From the NCBI RefSeq assembly GCF_000227135.1, contig NC_018262.1, forward strand, positions 940,223 to 1,004,222: a stretch of DNA of 64,000 nt, read 5' to 3'. The stretch is from Leishmania donovani. Lineage: Eukaryota; Euglenozoa; Kinetoplastea; Trypanosomatida; Trypanosomatidae. The position numbers and the translations under genes were made by a program. Positions 51,777-62,185 of this stretch are shown one piece after another. The notes under the pieces were generated by a model. The model saw nothing but the letters and a program-made list of their open reading frames with translations. It made no database searches and was not told the origin of the DNA. Numbering within the stretch: position 1 is the stretch's first letter; each line of letters opens with the position of its first letter.

Positions 51777-52677
51777 CCCTGCAGACTCCCACGCGACGAG
51801 TCGCCGCGCCAGATCACGGAATAGCGCGACTTGCAGCGGCTCTGGGCGCAGGAGCACGGCACGCAGGCCGGGTCTCAGAGGGCCCTGCCCCGAGGCTGGC
51901 CCGCCTCCTCCTCGAGCTCGTGCGGCGTGCGCGGTGGCCGCCCCCTGTTACGCGGGCGACAGAGACGCCGTCGCCACTGCCCTGGAGCGCAGGACGCTGC
52001 AGGCGACCCTGCTTGGATCGAGGCATGCGCCCCAGCGGAGGCCCGTCTGGCGCCCGAGGCGCATAGCACGTATGCGAAAGCAGGGACGGGGAAGGGCAGG
52101 CGGAGCCCGTTAGATGCATGGCTCCGGCCTTGAAGGCAGGACGGTTCGTCCCAGATGACGAGGGTGCAGCTGTTGTGNNNNNNNNNNNNNNNNNNNNNNN
52201 NNNNNNNNNNNNNNNNNNNNNNNNNNNNNNNNNNNNNNNNNNNNNNNNNNNNNNNNNNNNNNNNNNNNNNNNNNNNCCCTGCAGACTCCCACGCGACGAG
52301 TCGCCGCGCCAGATCACGGAATAGCGCGACTTGCAGCGGCTCTGGGCGCAGGAGCACGGCACGCAGGCCGGGTCTCAGAGGGCCCTGCCCCGAGGCTGGC
52401 CCGCCTCCTCCTCGAGCTCGTGCGGCGTGCGCGGTGGCCGCCCCCTGTTACGCGGGCGACAGAGACGCCGTCGCCACTGCCCTGGAGCGCAGGACGCTGC
52501 AGGCGACCCTGCTTGGATCGAGGCATGCGCCCCAGCGGAGGCCCGTCTGGCGCCCGAGGCGCATAGCACGTATGCGAAAGCAGGGACGGGGAAGGGCAGG
52601 CGGAGCCCGTTAGATGCATGGCTCCGGCCTTGAAGGCAGGACGGTTCGTCCCAGATGACGAGGGTGCAGCTGTTGTG
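51777..52677. repeat. 401-bp direct duplication flanking an N gap (likely assembly artefact)
   Basis: 51777-52177 is repeated as 52277-52677 around the 99-N gap at 52178-52276. It has the same pattern as the two other gaps; 500 bp would be removed on merging. Confidence 0.9.
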
Positions 52678-53930
52678 CGGCAGAGACAGATGCGCGGTGG
52701 TTGCGTAGGCGAAGATTTTGCTGCCATGTGCTTGTTGGTGGAATGACGCTTTGACGAAAACGTTTTCTTTTTGGTGTTTGTTTCCTACTTGTAACTGTTT
52801 GCATAGTTGCCACCCCTCCCCCTTGTTTGCGCGCGCGCGGTGGGAAAAGCGAATGTGTGGAGAATCTCGAGGAGCTCTTTTCTGATGAATGCTCATGTGC
52901 CAGTTTGTACGTGAAGTAGGCGTGCGCGGCGTGATGAATGTTATGCCTGCTAATGTAAAGTAGTCGCAGCTTGCTCTTGTATGGGCTTTTTTTTGTGGTG
53001 CATACTCTTTTCGCGTCTTCCTGCGTTGCCTATCTTATTGATGGCACAAGTGTGTCCAATCCCGCAGGTCGCTTCGACGCAGCGCCATCCAGGGCCTGAC
53101 GGTCAATATCAGCAGCGATACATACCTCTGACCTCCTCACATCGTAGGTACTCGACCCTGTCACCATCAGCAGTAGTACCGCATTGGAAGGGAAAAGGGC
53201 CGCTGAGCTCCCCCCCCCACACACACAGAGTGAGCGCTGCGCTCTGAGACACTGCGCGCTTGAGGTGTGCTCTCTGTCACGAAGCGATTTCGGTGCGGAT
53301 GTGAAAAAAGGGCGAAAAACGGAGACAGCGCGTCCGTTTGTTCAGAATTGTTTGGCGATGCGCATGTGGTGGTTTGCTCTCTGCGCATTGGGGCCTGGAA
53401 AGGAGTAGTTGATCTTCGGGTAGAATAGCATTGACTTCCTGGGTGCGCACGTTTTTCGTTCCTCTCTCGCTCTTTGTCTGTCTCTATGTCTTGGTGTATG
53501 CCAGCACTGCTCGGTTGTGGCGCATTTGATGCAGGACGTATAAGAAGCATCATTATTCTATTTTCCACCGTGCGCCTGTCCTCGTTGTGCCTCCCTCCCT
53601 GTGTGTGGTCGCATGTGTGTGTGTGTGTGCTCAAGGATATTGTTTCTTCATTGCGTTTGCTATTCATGCTGTGCGTTGCAGCGGAGTCTCTATCTCTCTG
53701 TGTGTTTACGCAGCGCCCCTTCTCCACGTTCCCGCCCAGCTGCCTCCCCCTACGCGGTCGCTTTCTTTGTACGTCTTTTGTGTTGCTGCCGTCGTCCCCT
53801 TTCGTCGTATATTGGTGTGCTGCGATCTTCATCTCTTGCCTGCTTTGTTTTGCATCTCTGTCTCTCTTTCTTTGACTCTTGTACTTCCTTTCTGCGTGTC
53901 GTGGCGTGCGCATGTGTATATATGTGTGCG

Positions 53931-53948
53931 TGTGTGTGTGTGTGTGTG
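53931..53948. repeat. (TG)n microsatellite
   Basis: Nine TG units in the spacer upstream of the Spt4 gene. Confidence 0.95.
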
Positions 53949-54898
53949 CGTTCCATTCCTTTTAAGGCCCCTTGCCGCCGTTCTCCCCTTCTGTTTTTCC
54001 TTTTCGTCCCCCTCCCTCACACTCTTTTTCTTCTCTCTCGCTATTTGCGGCTCTTCTCCCTCTGGCAGCATCCGTCACCTCGCCGGCCTCCACCGCTCTA
54101 TTACCACGCTTCGCTCAACTCTACCATTGTTTCGTTTTCTTTCTCCTCTTCGTTCTTCGTGTGTTTTTTCCTGCTGTTTTTTTTTCTCTTTTTTTTTTGC
54201 GTGCGTGTCTATCTCTGTGTGTGTCTGTTGTCCCTCCCTCCATCTTTTTTTTTCATGCACACCACTGTGGCCATGGCGCCGTACAGATGATACAGAAGAA
54301 AAGGCGCACGGAAGATAAACGAGATGGCCGCGAAAAAAAAAAGAAAACGAACGGCGCGCTCGACACCGTCGGTCCTCTCGTGCTTTGTGTGTGTGTGTGT
54401 GCGGTACAAATGCCGACCGTGCAGCGATCTGCTTCCTGGCTGACGAAAAACAGCCGCCTTGTCGTCCGCATCCGTGTCAAGTTCCTTTGTCGCACTCTTT
54501 TGCAACCACACAAGTGAACTGTTTCTTTCCCTCGTCGCTGATCGTCCGGTTTGCTTCTGCTCCCCCTTCCCTTCAGCTCCCTCTTCACTTTCTTTCTTCC
54601 CTAACATCGACGCACGCGCGTTGGCCACCGCATGGCTTTGCACGTCCACCTCCTCACCTCCGTGCGCACACACAAACACACACGAACACAACAGCATCCG
54701 CACCTAAATGCGCAGGTACTCATTCTTGGGCAGGCACGCACACATCGGTAGACTTGCCTTTAAAGACGCATCTGTGGGCTACAGAGCAATCCACTTGCCG
54801 GGGCGACGCCGAACTCATCATCAGTTGTTCTTCTAGCCGTGTACTCCTATTGCTGCTGCTGGTGCGGTAGCGGTGCTGTTGAGAAGGCAAAGGTGGTG

Positions 54899-54937
54899 CA
54901 ATCTCTCCCGTTCTCCCCTCTCACCACGAAAACACAG
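54899..54937 (+). promoter_or_regulatory. Putative SL trans-splice acceptor for the Spt4 gene
   Basis: CAATCTCTCCCGTTCTCCCC and a further CTC tract lead to ACACAG with AG at 54936-54937. The ATG at 54985 is the first downstream, giving a 48-nt 5' UTR. Confidence 0.5.
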
Positions 54938-54984
54938 CGTGAAGCCCCAGCGACAACCTGGCGCTTAATTCTGCCACGGAGGCC

Positions 54985-55443
54985 ATGCAGACATCGCAGT
55001 CCCTTCACACAGCGCCAGAGGAGGAGGAGGTGGAGGCCCCGCCGCAGCTGCCACTGTCGGATGGGCGCTGCTACGCCTGCCGCCGGTGCCGTCGCATCTT
55101 GTCAGAGGTGCAGTGGTACGCGACGGGTTGCGTGGTGTGCAGCGCAACGATGGGCGTGCCGGACCGCGACAGCCTCCTTGACTTTGCAACCCCACACTTT
55201 CACAACTTCATCGGCCTCATTGCGCCAGGGCAGTCGTGGGTCGCGCGTCTAATCATGAAGAGTCGCGAGCCTACGAACGGCATATTCGCCGAGACGCTGT
55301 CTGACGATGAGCCGGAGGATGAGGAGGATGAGATGGAGCCCTACGTGAGGGACGCGGACGAGGAGGAAGGGCCAGCCTTGCTGGATGGAGAGGACGGCGC
55401 TGCCGAGCCCGTGCATGAGCTGGCTGCAGAAGCTCCAGAGTAA
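54985..55443 (+). CDS. SPT4: Transcription elongation factor Spt4
   Basis: 152 residues. Spt4 binds the NGN domain of Spt5, and the dimer (DSIF) clamps RNA polymerase II to promote processive elongation in the nucleus. The zinc site has the family's exact spacing: C32-x2-C35-x13-C49-x2-C52; an extra Cys29 sits just before it. The second half of the core also fits: HFHNFIGLIAPGQSWVARL matches the [21 protein letters not shown] pattern, and REPTNGIFAETL matches FKPGVYAVSV. The core ends near residue 108. Unlike the usual protein of about 117 residues, there is an acidic N-terminal leader (EEEEVE) and a strongly acidic 45-residue tail (DDEPEDEEDEMEP...). Leishmania uses polycistronic Pol II transcription with little initiation control, so elongation factors may matter more; that is inference. 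No fault in the frame is seen. Confidence 0.87.
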   Translation: MQTSQSLHTAPEEEEVEAPPQLPLSDGRCYACRRCRRILSEVQWYATGCVVCSATMGVPDRDSLLDFATPHFHNFIGLIAPGQSWVARLIMKSREPTNGIFAETLSDDEPEDEEDEMEPYVRDADEEEGPALLDGEDGAAEPVHELAAEAPE

Positions 55444-56806
55444 AACGGGGGCCCCTCTCTCCCCTGCAAGAAAACAAGTGTGCTGACCCTCGTTGCAGCT
55501 CGCCGTCGCGCCGCTTCTGGCTTGTTGCGCAAAGACAACCATCCATGCAGCTGAGCATCCTGTGTGCCCAGCCTGGGCAATTTCTGTGCCACTTTATCGG
55601 GAAAGATGCCGAGACCCGCTGCGTACAGAGATGGCTTGCGTTGTGCCCCCCCCCCCCTTCCCCGCCTACCACTCCTCTTTGTGTGCTGCCCCGTGGTGTG
55701 AGGACCGTGGTGCGCAGGTGGCGTACGCGTCTGCGTTTCAGCGGTTTTGTTGGAGCACCTCTATGCAGCTGCGTTTGTGTCTCCGCTACCCACCGGTGCG
55801 TTGGGCTTCTCCCGTTTGCTCCGTTGAATACGTGCGTGGCTACGCGCTTCTTGTTTGCCTAACACGCTCCCTGGACGACGAAAAAAAAATAAGAAAGCGA
55901 ATTGAAATCGCCATCGTGGACCGTGAGCCGTGCGCGTATGCGACAAAGAGCGGTGCTGACGTCGACGAGCGGCAACGCGAAGGGATCGAGCCGGACATTG
56001 GAGAGCCGCTTCTCGTCTTGTTTTCCATTCACGTTCGACTGGAATAGGGAACGGGGGGATGTACGGCAAAGACAACATCTCTGCTTCGGTGAGCGAAGTG
56101 ATGAGTGCGTGCCTTGGATGATGAGGCTGCGTTGCCAGTTTCCGCCGATGGCAGCGTCTGCGTTTCTTCGCCTCTTTTGCTGCGTTCGTCTCTGTGGACG
56201 AGGGAAGCTGATCGCACTCGCTGTCCCGCCATCCCTCTCCCTCTCTATACCGTCTTCTCACTCGCTCGGTTACACGTTCTCCCTCTGTTGACCGCCCGCA
56301 CCATGGCGCAATGCTTGATTTCCGTGCGTGTGTGTGTGTGTGTTGGTGGTGGTGGTGATGGTGGTTGCGAGTGTGCGTGGCGCACCCGTTTGCACCGCCA
56401 CACCGACGCATGGGCCCCCTCCCCCTCACGCTTTGTCGACCATCTGGACTCTCTCTCTCTCTCCCCGTCTCTTTTCGCGCACATCTTCGGATATCGCTGC
56501 ATCAGACAGGCTGCCGCTCGCGCTTCCACCCTCCATTCCGGCGTGTTTCGATTAGAACAGTTCGCAAAGACACCTTGTTCCGAGAGGATCCGCCGCGATA
56601 TTTCGGATTGCAAAGAAGTCAAGCCCTCCCTCCCGCCAGAAGCGGCAAGTGGACTAGTGGACAAGGGAGTACGTCACACGCCCTTCCTCTCAATAGCTGG
56701 CAGCGTGTGGACTGCTGTGCCCTGGCTTGCTCTGCTCGTGCATTGAGGTCTTCTTTTCTCTCCATCGATAAGGACGTAGCGGTGCCCCGGCACAGGTGGG
56801 AAGAGA
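55444..56806 (+). other. Intergenic/UTR region, no gene seen
   Basis: 1.4 kb, with a C12 run at about 55646-55657, (GT)n followed by (GGT)n at about 56325-56365, and a T/C tract just before the next gene. Frames in the 130-220 codon range lack coding character. Confidence 0.7.
56745..56772 (+). promoter_or_regulatory. Putative SL trans-splice acceptor for the LRR/STAND/WD40 gene
   Basis: GAGGTCTTCTTTTCTCTCC is followed by ATAAG with AG at 56771-56772. The next ATG is 56807, 34 nt downstream. Confidence 0.5.
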
Positions 56807-59800
56807 ATGCACAGCGTTTCCGTGGCAGCTGCGTCTCATGTTACCGCGGTCAACTCCGCCTTAGCGCGCGGCGCTGAGGCGTCCTCGGTCGATGATCCCT
56901 CAATGGCAAACAAGTTCGAAGCTTGCTGCCGCGCCCTCAGTCACAAAGTCAATAAGGCTGTTGTGGAGCAACTCCCAGCGCTACAGAATGGCTCCGTTGT
57001 GGACCTCTCACACAACTACGTTGGCGCCGCCGGGTTGCAAGCGATTGCGGTCATTCTTCAGCACAACCCAAACGTAACCGAGGTACGCGCACCGCGCAAC
57101 GGCCTCACGAACGACGCAGTCGTCCTCTTCTGTCGCGCCATGCGAGGGCACCAGCAGCTGTCCGCGTTGGACTTGTCCGACAACCCGGACGTTTCTTTGG
57201 CCGGCGGGCTGGCCCTTGTGAACCTGGCACAGCAGACACCGTCCCTGCGTGTGGTAAAGTTGAATGGCACACATGTGCTTGCAGCGGTGCTCGATAAGTT
57301 GACGCGCGCTCTCGAGTACAATGCGTCGCACCACGGCACCACCTCGCCCGGTGTTGTCGCTGCACTGTCGACTGCAGCTGTGGTTGCCTCATCGTCGACG
57401 TCGCCATCAAGCGCTGCTGTGGCGATGGCTGACGAGGCACGGACACTGCAGACTCTTCGCGCACGTGTGGAGGCGGCACTGGAGGAGGGCTATCTAATCC
57501 CGCCAGCATCCCCGCAAACAGGCTGGCGTGTTCTCGATGTGCCCATTCTGGCACCCCCACTGTTGTTCGACAACGAGGTGCGTCTTTTGTGCAACGAGGT
57601 GTTCCCGCGACTCAACCAGGAGTTCGCCTCGCACCGTGTTATTCTCTGCCCCGTCGTCGTCGGCGGCGGTGCAGGGGCCGTCGAAGGCGATGACAAGGTC
57701 AGTGATAGCGCGGTTTGGCGGCGGCCTCACCGCACAGCCGGGTCGTACAACCGTGCACTGCACTTCCGCCCAGTCAGTGACGTTACCTCCATCGTTGAGC
57801 GCGGGCGGTTTGTGACGATCGAGCTCGTTGGCGACCTCCCCGGCGACTACGCGCAACTCGCGGCGAGTGCCATGCTGAGATTGCAGGGGATCCCGCAGTC
57901 TACCCCCCAACGGGTAGAAAGCCATGACGACGACGAGCCTGAGGAGGCCGCCGCGCCGCTTCAGCCGGTGCTGTACGAAGCGCATGAAGCCGCGCTGCGC
58001 TACACTCGATGGCTGCTCGTGGCGACGCGCCGCGACACGCGGACGCTTAAGGTGCCCGCCGCACTAGCGCCGCTGCTCACCGCCGACCCGATCATCGCAC
58101 ACCCAGACCGCCACCGGAGCGTCGTGCGCACAATTTTCGTCGCCGACGAGGGCCCCTCCCCAACTGCTGCGGGGCCAGCGAAGGTAGCGGAAGGCAGCAG
58201 GACAGGGGCAACATCGGCATCCGGTGCTATCCCCACCTCGCTCGAGTGGGACTACGCAACGGAAGAATATCAATGGAGGCGGCACGTGGACTGGCGGGAG
58301 CATGTTGTGGCCACGGCGCCGGTGGCGGAGCTCGTCATTCCGCAGTACACGGCCACCTTCGACTGTATAGACGCACAGGGTGGCGTGCGACTGAAGCACC
58401 TTGACGGGTTCCAGATGGCCGTGTATGCGCGACTCCGCACTGTTTTGGAGGCCTGCGTCGCCGCTGAGGCGCGTAAGCGTGAAGCCAGGGAGGCAGCCGA
58501 GTCGGACGCCGGGGCAAAGTCACTAAGCCGACTGCTGCGGAGCATCGGAACGCAACGGGCGAGGGACACAACGTATATACAGGCCCTGGCCGCTGCCAGT
58601 AGCGGCGCGGCGAAGAAGAACCTCATGAACCGCATGATAATCTACGCTGCGAACCCGCCTAGTCGCAACATGTTGCTTTTGCACGGCACGGACGCCGCCT
58701 CGCTCGCGAGTCTTATGGCGCGTGGCGCCGCCCGCCTGCAGACGCTTCAGCACGCGTACACGTTGGCCGTCTACACGGCACGCTCAGCTCTTCTGCACGA
58801 GGAGCCGACAGAGCTTCGCAGCGTTATGACCCACGTTGTGTCTCAACTGACGAAGGACGCGGCGGTGCTGCGCTACGTGAATGCAGAGGTCGAAATCGAG
58901 CGCTTGAGCGCGTTCTTCCTGCAGGTCATATCCGGCTCTCTGGCTAGTAAGAACGTCGGCAGGCCGCCGCATGCCAGCGCTGCGACGACGGCAGCGGCCA
59001 GGGCCATGTGCGAGGCAGGGCTGCCAGGGTACGTGGCCCAGTACACCTTGAACACCGACGAGGAAGCCAGCGCTGGCAACACGGCCTCCGCCCACGCCTT
59101 TGTCGTCCTGCTGGACGGCTTGGAAGAGTTGGCGATGCCGGTGCAGCCATGTGGTGCCCTCGTGCACCCGCCAGGGAGCAGCGGCAACATTGCTGGTGGC
59201 GGCGGCGCGGAGCCATCCAGCTGGTTGACAGAGAGGACTGCTCAGATGTCCTTTTCGGCGGCCCCGTCAGGGGTGACGTCCAAGACTCAGTCGAAGCCAC
59301 GGAAAACGCCAATGGACTGGCTGCTGCCCCGTGCACTGGCTCGCTACGTTCGCCTTATCGCCAGCTGTCTGTCGAACAGCGCTGCCTTTTCGTCTTTCGA
59401 CCACCTTGGTCGCGATAGTGTGGACATGCTTAGCTTTGGTGCGGTGTCGGCGAACGAGGTGGAGCAGTACCTGTCTCCGGCTTCCCTCGCGCGCGCTGGC
59501 CTTGTGTTGTCAGAGGACGAATACGAGTGCGCTCGCAGCAAGCGCGATGCCCCGATTGCGGAGTACATGAACTACCTGCTAGATGCCGCACGCAACGTGC
59601 ATGAGGCACCTGGATTTCTGACGCAGCTGCAAGTGATTCAGACGTTCCCGGACACCCTTCAGGAGGCCGCGCAGGGCGTGTATGATCGCCTCGTGCACAC
59701 GTTTGGCCTTCCCGTCACCTGCCATGTTCTGGGGTTGCTGATGGCGTCCCGGTGGGGCCTGTTGCTGCCGGAGCTGCGCGACCTTTTGCCTAGTTTGTCT

Positions 59801-62185
59801 ATGTGCCGACTGCAGGAGCTGCTGCGGTTGCTGCGGCCCGCCCTCGAGCAGGAAGCACCGGTTGCAGCAGCGGAGATGATGGGCGTCGGCAGCGGCAACG
59901 TGCTGCTTGGTGCTGTACGCCTGACTGCCCCGTCGTTCCTCGAGGTGGTGCAACGCGAGTCCCTTAAGCGAGTCGCGGATGAGCTGCAGGCCGAGAACGA
60001 TCAACGCGTCTGGCATACGCAACTGGCACAGTACTATCTCTCTATCGTCTATCGATGGCTGCAACCTGGCGCGGCGGCGGACGCGGTGCCCGCCAAGGTG
60101 CGTCGCGTGAACGACGCGTCGGCTGCTGAGGCGTACGTTCGCCCTGAAACGCAGGCGCTGCATCGACGCGCCATGAAGGAGGTGATTTATCACATGACGC
60201 AGAGCGGCGACTTCTGGTCGAGGATGGATGTGACGATCTTGTCCGTGCCTTTCATGGAGCAGGTTTACGAGTTCGGGCTGGGCTACGCCTACCTGCGCGA
60301 CCTAACGGCAGCCTTCAACGAGCGCTACCAGCGCCACCTCCTTGGCGAGGACATCGGCGAGCCATCGTGGCAGCAGCACCCGCTCGCCACTGAAAACGAC
60401 GGAGCCGAGATCGCCGCGGTGGCGGCAGACGAGGCACAGGCGAGCAGCACTCCTGCGTCGGTCGAGTCGAGCCGCTACGCCCTTCCTGCAGTGCTGATTC
60501 GCATGCGAGACTATATCTGCTTTGCCCGCCAGTACGGCCTGCTTCTGTCTCTGCATCCAACCCTCGTGGCGCAAGTCGCATTGCAGATCCCGGCGAGCCT
60601 CCTGAACTCTGTCCAACGTGATGCCGTCACGTTCCTCTGCCGTCAGCTGCAGGACAACGGCGGATTTGGGGGGAGCAGGGCATCTCTGTCGCGCGTCTTC
60701 TTCTCCATGACGCCCGCGGCAGCTAAAACAGAAGGGAAGCAGCCGATTCATCTGCGTCCCATCACGTGCGCCGCCTTCCTGCCGAATCGACTCTTTGTGG
60801 TGACGGCTAGCAGTGATCGCTCGCTGGCGTGGGTGAATCCAGAGAGCGGAAAGGTGGCGTGGTACGCCCGGCAACCGACGGCAGCGGTGGAGTCGCTCAC
60901 GGTGTGCCGCACTAGTGCTTACGTCGCTGCTGTGTCGGAGGATCGCACGGTGTGGGTGTACGACGGCCTCCAGGGCACTCTCGTCTCGCAGTGCCGCGGA
61001 AGCAAGTGGTTTGATGCCCCCATCGCGTCCCTCACATTCTCGGCTAGGGGTCGCTATCTCTGGGTCGTGACAACGGACGCGCGCGTGCGCTGCTTTGCCT
61101 GCGAGTCTGGCCAGCTGCGGTGCACGATGAGCTTGTCGAAGTTGTTGCAGGTGTGCGTCGATGAGGCATCGGCTAACGGGGAGAAGACGCAGCTGGTGGG
61201 TGCAGGGGCTACCGCAGCAGAGGAGGGGATGCCCCTCGCCTCTGGTGAGTGGCGCCATCGCCGCCACTATCTGCACGTGCTCGTAGACGCTGAGGACGAC
61301 GAAGTGTGCACGACGGTCGTGGCAACGGAGCTGCGGCAGTGGCGTCTGCGTCCGTGGGATGAGCTACTGCCGGCGACAGAGGAAGTCGGCCAGCCAGCAC
61401 ACAAGAGCACAACCCTCATTGCGTGTGAGATGACAATGCGCTGCTCTCTTAGCAAGGCGCCAGCAAGTGCCTCGGATGGTCCGCTAGGGTATAAGTTCAT
61501 GAAGTTATGGGAGCCGGCTAGCGTGCGGCCACCCCACATGTGCATTCTGGCGGCGCCACACACCGAACCCGAGGTGCAGCTATTCACGCTGGAACACACA
61601 ACTGGCAATCCACGGCTGGTGGTGCGGTTCCCGCTTGTCGCATCTTCGAGCAGCGACTCAGGCGCGGCGCCAGCGGCACAGGAAGTCTCCCTGATGTGCA
61701 CGTCGCCGGACGGTCGATGGGTCGCCGTCGGGTTGATTGGCGGCGCTGTCAGCCTCTTCTGCATCGGCGCTGCATATCACGCGTCGCAGAGGCAGCAGCA
61801 GCACCAGGCGGGCGGAGCCCTGGTGTGTAGGCCGACGTGCGTCTACACGAGTCTGATGCCGACACCAGGTATGTCGGCAGCTCCGCTGCGCTCTCTTACG
61901 TTTCACCGCGATGGCCTCTTTTTGTTTGCACTTGGCAACTGCCTTGCCTGCTGGCGCCTGCCCGACGCCGCTTCTGTGACGCTCCAGACCGACGCAGCGG
62001 AGGCCGTGCGCAGCACCGCAGATGGCCAGTACTTGTGTTCACACACACCGACGTGTCTCGCCGTGCTGCCGCCACCGACGCCATGCAAGAGCGACGCGGA
62101 GCTACCTAGAAACATCGCTGAAGTGGCCGTCGGCGATGACACGGGCCACGTGACTCTACTCACGTTGTGGCGGCAGCTCATCTAG
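56807..62185 (+). CDS. LRR - degenerate NACHT (STAND) - WD40 repeat protein
   Basis: 1,792 residues; start at the first ATG after the acceptor, with ATG 56903 as an alternative. Order of parts: leucine-rich repeats of RI type at about 60-175 (VVDLSHNYVGAAGLQAIA, LSALDLSDNPDVSLAGGLAL); a segment at about 239-290 (LFDNEVRLLCNEVFPRLNQE) like the N-terminal domain of TEP1/NWD1/nephrocystin-3 STAND proteins (DUF4062-like); a NACHT-like NTPase region at about 605-900; a helical region to about 1300; and WD40-like repeats from about 1315 to the end (ITCAAFLPNRLFVVTASSDR, PIASLTFSARGRYLWVV). Walker B is good (AFVVLLDGLEELAM, about 763-776), but where Walker A should be the protein reads LLLHGTDAASLAS, lacking the GK(S/T), so nucleotide binding is doubtful. 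The architecture suggests a large scaffold; NWD1-like proteins have varied roles and none can be assigned here. Confidence 0.78.
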   Translation: MHSVSVAAASHVTAVNSALARGAEASSVDDPSMANKFEACCRALSHKVNKAVVEQLPALQNGSVVDLSHNYVGAAGLQAIAVILQHNPNVTEVRAPRNGLTNDAVVLFCRAMRGHQQLSALDLSDNPDVSLAGGLALVNLAQQTPSLRVVKLNGTHVLAAVLDKLTRALEYNASHHGTTSPGVVAALSTAAVVASSSTSPSSAAVAMADEARTLQTLRARVEAALEEGYLIPPASPQTGWRVLDVPILAPPLLFDNEVRLLCNEVFPRLNQEFASHRVILCPVVVGGGAGAVEGDDKVSDSAVWRRPHRTAGSYNRALHFRPVSDVTSIVERGRFVTIELVGDLPGDYAQLAASAMLRLQGIPQSTPQRVESHDDDEPEEAAAPLQPVLYEAHEAALRYTRWLLVATRRDTRTLKVPAALAPLLTADPIIAHPDRHRSVVRTIFVADEGPSPTAAGPAKVAEGSRTGATSASGAIPTSLEWDYATEEYQWRRHVDWREHVVATAPVAELVIPQYTATFDCIDAQGGVRLKHLDGFQMAVYARLRTVLEACVAAEARKREAREAAESDAGAKSLSRLLRSIGTQRARDTTYIQALAAASSGAAKKNLMNRMIIYAANPPSRNMLLLHGTDAASLASLMARGAARLQTLQHAYTLAVYTARSALLHEEPTELRSVMTHVVSQLTKDAAVLRYVNAEVEIERLSAFFLQVISGSLASKNVGRPPHASAATTAAARAMCEAGLPGYVAQYTLNTDEEASAGNTASAHAFVVLLDGLEELAMPVQPCGALVHPPGSSGNIAGGGGAEPSSWLTERTAQMSFSAAPSGVTSKTQSKPRKTPMDWLLPRALARYVRLIASCLSNSAAFSSFDHLGRDSVDMLSFGAVSANEVEQYLSPASLARAGLVLSEDEYECARSKRDAPIAEYMNYLLDAARNVHEAPGFLTQLQVIQTFPDTLQEAAQGVYDRLVHTFGLPVTCHVLGLLMASRWGLLLPELRDLLPSLSMCRLQELLRLLRPALEQEAPVAAAEMMGVGSGNVLLGAVRLTAPSFLEVVQRESLKRVADELQAENDQRVWHTQLAQYYLSIVYRWLQPGAAADAVPAKVRRVNDASAAEAYVRPETQALHRRAMKEVIYHMTQSGDFWSRMDVTILSVPFMEQVYEFGLGYAYLRDLTAAFNERYQRHLLGEDIGEPSWQQHPLATENDGAEIAAVAADEAQASSTPASVESSRYALPAVLIRMRDYICFARQYGLLLSLHPTLVAQVALQIPASLLNSVQRDAVTFLCRQLQDNGGFGGSRASLSRVFFSMTPAAAKTEGKQPIHLRPITCAAFLPNRLFVVTASSDRSLAWVNPESGKVAWYARQPTAAVESLTVCRTSAYVAAVSEDRTVWVYDGLQGTLVSQCRGSKWFDAPIASLTFSARGRYLWVVTTDARVRCFACESGQLRCTMSLSKLLQVCVDEASANGEKTQLVGAGATAAEEGMPLASGEWRHRRHYLHVLVDAEDDEVCTTVVATELRQWRLRPWDELLPATEEVGQPAHKSTTLIACEMTMRCSLSKAPASASDGPLGYKFMKLWEPASVRPPHMCILAAPHTEPEVQLFTLEHTTGNPRLVVRFPLVASSSSDSGAAPAAQEVSLMCTSPDGRWVAVGLIGGAVSLFCIGAAYHASQRQQQHQAGGALVCRPTCVYTSLMPTPGMSAAPLRSLTFHRDGLFLFALGNCLACWRLPDAASVTLQTDAAEAVRSTADGQYLCSHTPTCLAVLPPPTPCKSDAELPRNIAEVAVGDDTGHVTLLTLWRQLI

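Larger units (their letters stand above)
49745..52680. other. GC-rich island without pyrimidine tracts; possible mobile-element or gene remnant
   Basis: This block contrasts sharply with the spacer on both sides: no T- or C/T-runs, high GC, and several open frames on both strands, none with a clear domain or a reverse-transcriptase, endonuclease or recombinase motif. Short similar phrases recur (CACCGCATCA and CCC..CCTCTGTG near 50176-50213, 50638-50680 and 51025-51110), as if built of diverged subrepeats. Three N gaps with duplicated flanks break it, so its true length is about 1.8 kb. A degenerate retroposon (DIRE or SIDER cluster) or a decayed gene is possible; I cannot decide. Confidence 0.4.
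52681..54984 (+). other. Intergenic/UTR region upstream of the Spt4 gene
   Basis: 2.3 kb of ordinary spacer with T/C tracts (53990-54250), T12 runs, (TG)n at 53931-53948 and CA-rich stretches. No credible gene; frames up to 248 codons follow the tracts. Confidence 0.7.

Noticed and set aside
51033..51857. Long minus-strand frame that could encode a retroelement protein
   Set aside because: It crosses an artefactual N gap whose removal shifts the frame (173 bp is not a multiple of three), and no RT, endonuclease or RNase H motif is seen.
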